Part shown: positions 6,182 through 7,509 of the stretch, piece after piece
How the letters are laid out: the number at the start of each line of letters is the position of its first letter
How positions within the stretch are numbered: the stretch's first letter is position 1
Source of the DNA: an uncultured Lysobacteraceae bacterium
GTDB lineage: Bacteria; Pseudomonadota; Gammaproteobacteria; Xanthomonadales; Rhodanobacteraceae
DNA: 7,509 bases
Assembly: GCA_946480705.1 (NCBI GenBank)
Contig: CAMLLF010000174.1
Location: forward strand, 1-7,509
Direction of reading: 5' to 3'
Notes under the pieces: generated by a model
What the model saw: the letters and a program-made list of their open reading frames with translations, nothing else
Database searches by the model: none
Told to the model about the DNA's origin: nothing
Translations under genes and position numbers: made by a program

Positions 6182-7252
6182 TCAGCGCACCAGCGGCAGG
6201 CGCAGCCGGCATTCGTACGACTCGCCGTGGTCGTCGGCGGCGAGCGACGCGCGCTCGCCGTAGTGCAGCGCGAGGCGGCTGCGGATGTTCGCGAGCGCCA
6301 TGCCGTTTCCGCGCCCACGGCGCGCGGACGGCGGTGGACACGGATTGCGCACGACGATCTCGACCTGCGCCGCATCGACGCTGCCGGCGACCTCGACCGT
6401 GCCGCCTTCGGGCAGCGGCTGAATGCCGTGGTAGACCGCGTTCTCCACCAGCGGCTGCAGCAGCAGCGAGGGCAGTTCGAGATCGCGCGGCAGCGCGTCG
6501 ACGCGCCAATCGACGGCGAGGCGGTCGCCGAGGCGCAGCTGCTCGATGCGCAGGTAGCCGCGCGCGAGATCGAGTTCCTCGCCGAGCGTGCCGCGCGCGT
6601 CCTCGCGTCCGAGCGCGGCGCGGAACAGATCCGAAAGATCCTCGACCGCGGCTTCGGCCTGCACCGGCCGCGCGCGGATGAGGCTCGCGATGACGTTCAT
6701 GCTGTTGAACAGGAAATGCGGCCGGATGCGCGCCTGAAGCGCCTCGAAGCGCGCGCGTTCCTCGGCGTGGATGCGCGCGCGCCACTGTTCCTGCACATAG
6801 AAATAGCGCAGCACGGCGCCGCCGATCAGCGCGCAGATCACGCTGTTGCGCAGGATGAAGCGCGCCGGGTCTGCCTCCGGGCTGATCAGGCCGAGCATGA
6901 GATTGCGGTCGATCGCGAACACGATCCAGCTGGCGAGCACGGTCGTGACGAGCATCAGCGTGTAGGCGGCGAACTCGCCCATCCACGGAGCGAGGCGCAG
7001 CAGCAGCGGCCGCGCCTTGCACAGGCAGACGGTCCAGATCACCGCGAGCCACTGCACGAACAGGCTGGCCGTGCCGAAGCTCTCCCAGGTCGGCACCTCG
7101 ACGTCGCTCGCGGCCAGCACCACGATCAGCGCGACGAGCTCGCCGATGACGACGAGCGCGAACAGCACGGGCCAGCTGCAGAAATTCGGCAGCCAGTGGT
7201 GGGTGGGATCGTCGTCGGTCGCGGCCGCGGAGGCGCGTTCGGGTCTGGCCAA
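6182..7252 (-). CDS. algZ: AlgZ/FimS-like membrane sensor histidine kinase (LytS-type)
   Basis: Starting at the TTG (7252) this is a 356-residue inner-membrane kinase, close to the length I recall for Pseudomonas AlgZ. After a short N-terminus with the family string LPNFCSWPVL come about four membrane helices (roughly 27-47, 61-81, 93-114, 131-150). A linker follows, then the His_kinase domain with ARIRPHFLFNSMNVIASLIR, where His179 is the likely phosphorylation site. The ATP-binding domain has the N-box PLVENAVYHGI (267-277) and the G-box GRGNGMALANIRSRL (313-327). It should pass its phosphoryl group to the AlgR homologue encoded 25 bases downstream. There are two possible starts: ATG at 7315, which has no ribosome site, overlaps the previous gene's end and adds an arginine-rich 21-residue lead; and TTG at 7252, which has GGGGAGGG seven bases upstream. 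I prefer the TTG. The signal it senses is unknown. Confidence 0.9.
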   Translation of the reverse strand: MARPERASAAATDDDPTHHWLPNFCSWPVLFALVVIGELVALIVVLAASDVEVPTWESFGTASLFVQWLAVIWTVCLCKARPLLLRLAPWMGEFAAYTLMLVTTVLASWIVFAIDRNLMLGLISPEADPARFILRNSVICALIGGAVLRYFYVQEQWRARIHAEERARFEALQARIRPHFLFNSMNVIASLIRARPVQAEAAVEDLSDLFRAALGREDARGTLGEELDLARGYLRIEQLRLGDRLAVDWRVDALPRDLELPSLLLQPLVENAVYHGIQPLPEGGTVEVAGSVDAAQVEIVVRNPCPPPSARRGRGNGMALANIRSRLALHYGERASLAADDHGESYECRLRLPLVR

Positions 7253-7258
7253 CCTGCG

Positions 7259-7266
7259 CCCTCCCC
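7259..7266 (-). promoter_or_regulatory. Ribosome binding site supporting the TTG start of algZ
   Basis: GGGGAGGG on the minus strand sits seven bases before the TTG at 7250-7252. No comparable site precedes the in-frame ATG at 7315, and using the TTG avoids overlap with the hydrolase stop. Confidence 0.6.
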
Positions 7267-7287
7267 GGCGCCGGATACTGCGGCGGA

Positions 7288-7509
7288 TTATGCCGCGAGG
7301 CGCGCCCCCAGCCATTGCCGCAGGTCGGCGATTTCCTCCGCAATGACGGTATGTGCCATCGGGTAGGTGTGCCAGTCGACCGGATGGCCGAGCGTCTGCA
7401 GCAGGTCGCGCGACCGCGTGCCGAGCGGCTGCGGCACGATCGGGTCGTGGCTGCCGTGGGCCATGAAGACCGGCAGCCCGGCATTGGCCGTGCTGCGCTC
7501 GGCCTCGGT
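7288..7509 (-). CDS. Alpha/beta hydrolase (carboxylesterase/phospholipase type), C-terminal part
   Basis: The last 73 residues of a gene entering from the right edge are readable, ending at the TAA 7288-7290. The fragment carries the final elements of an alpha/beta hydrolase of the carboxylesterase family. LPVFMAHGSHDPIVP holds the acid of the catalytic triad (Asp in SHDPIVP), and WHTYPMAHTV holds the catalytic histidine. A closing helix, EEIADLRQWLGARLAA, follows. The nucleophile serine (GxSxG) lies outside the window. Such enzymes hydrolyse short acyl esters, in or near the cytoplasm; the substrate is unknown. It ends 35 bases before the algZ TTG on the same strand, so transcription probably runs through into algZ-algR. 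With the ATG start of algZ the two genes would overlap by 28 bases. Confidence 0.85.
   Translation of the reverse strand, partial: TEAERSTANAGLPVFMAHGSHDPIVPQPLGTRSRDLLQTLGHPVDWHTYPMAHTVIAEEIADLRQWLGARLAA

Noticed and set aside
5032..6681. A 549-codon open frame on the plus strand opposite hemC, algR and algZ
   Set aside because: It crosses three well-supported minus-strand genes, has low-complexity Ala/Arg-rich sequence and no family resemblance. Long antisense frames are expected at this GC content.

Overview
This is a GC-rich (roughly two-thirds G+C by eye) bacterial window, densely coded and almost certainly from a gammaproteobacterium. The algZ-algR-hemC gene order is the one known from Pseudomonas. 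The intergenic GGGAATCG-type repeat and the overall composition lean towards Xanthomonadales (Lysobacterales); that placement is inference from memory of such genomes, not a search result.

Left part, plus strand (1-3298): the 3' end of a molybdopterin oxidoreductase catalytic subunit, then a four-cluster ferredoxin subunit that overlaps it by ATGA, a YbjQ/UPF0145-family small protein, and a DmsC-type eight-helix membrane subunit. The three redox subunits look most like the membrane-bound, cytoplasm-facing sulfite:quinone dehydrogenase SoeABC. Electrons would pass from the Mo cofactor in SoeA through the SoeB iron-sulfur clusters to quinone at SoeC. The odd element is the YbjQ gene set between soeB and soeC with short gaps, as part of the same apparent operon.

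Middle (3299-4350): a 133-base leader region, then a plus-strand DUF481 (YdiY-like) outer-membrane beta-barrel gene with a clear signal peptide. It ends at a perfect 18-bp-stem hairpin that can serve as a terminator in both directions. A 112-base non-coding stretch with purine/pyrimidine-biased tracts then separates it from the convergent hemC.

Right part, minus strand (4351-7509), read right to left: the C-terminal 73 residues of an alpha/beta hydrolase (carboxylesterase type), the AlgZ/FimS-like sensor kinase (probably starting at TTG), the AlgR-like LytTR response regulator, and hemC (hydroxymethylbilane synthase). A 159-base spacer between algR and hemC holds a 17-bp inverted repeat built from GGGAATCG units and a canonical G-quadruplex motif. 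hemD, the usual partner after hemC in Pseudomonas, is absent; the convergent terminator lies there instead.

I see no tRNA, rRNA, CRISPR array, insertion sequence or phage gene. Nothing here is convincingly a wholly new system. The most unusual points are the YbjQ gene inside the soe operon and the repeat/G-quadruplex element between algR and hemC.
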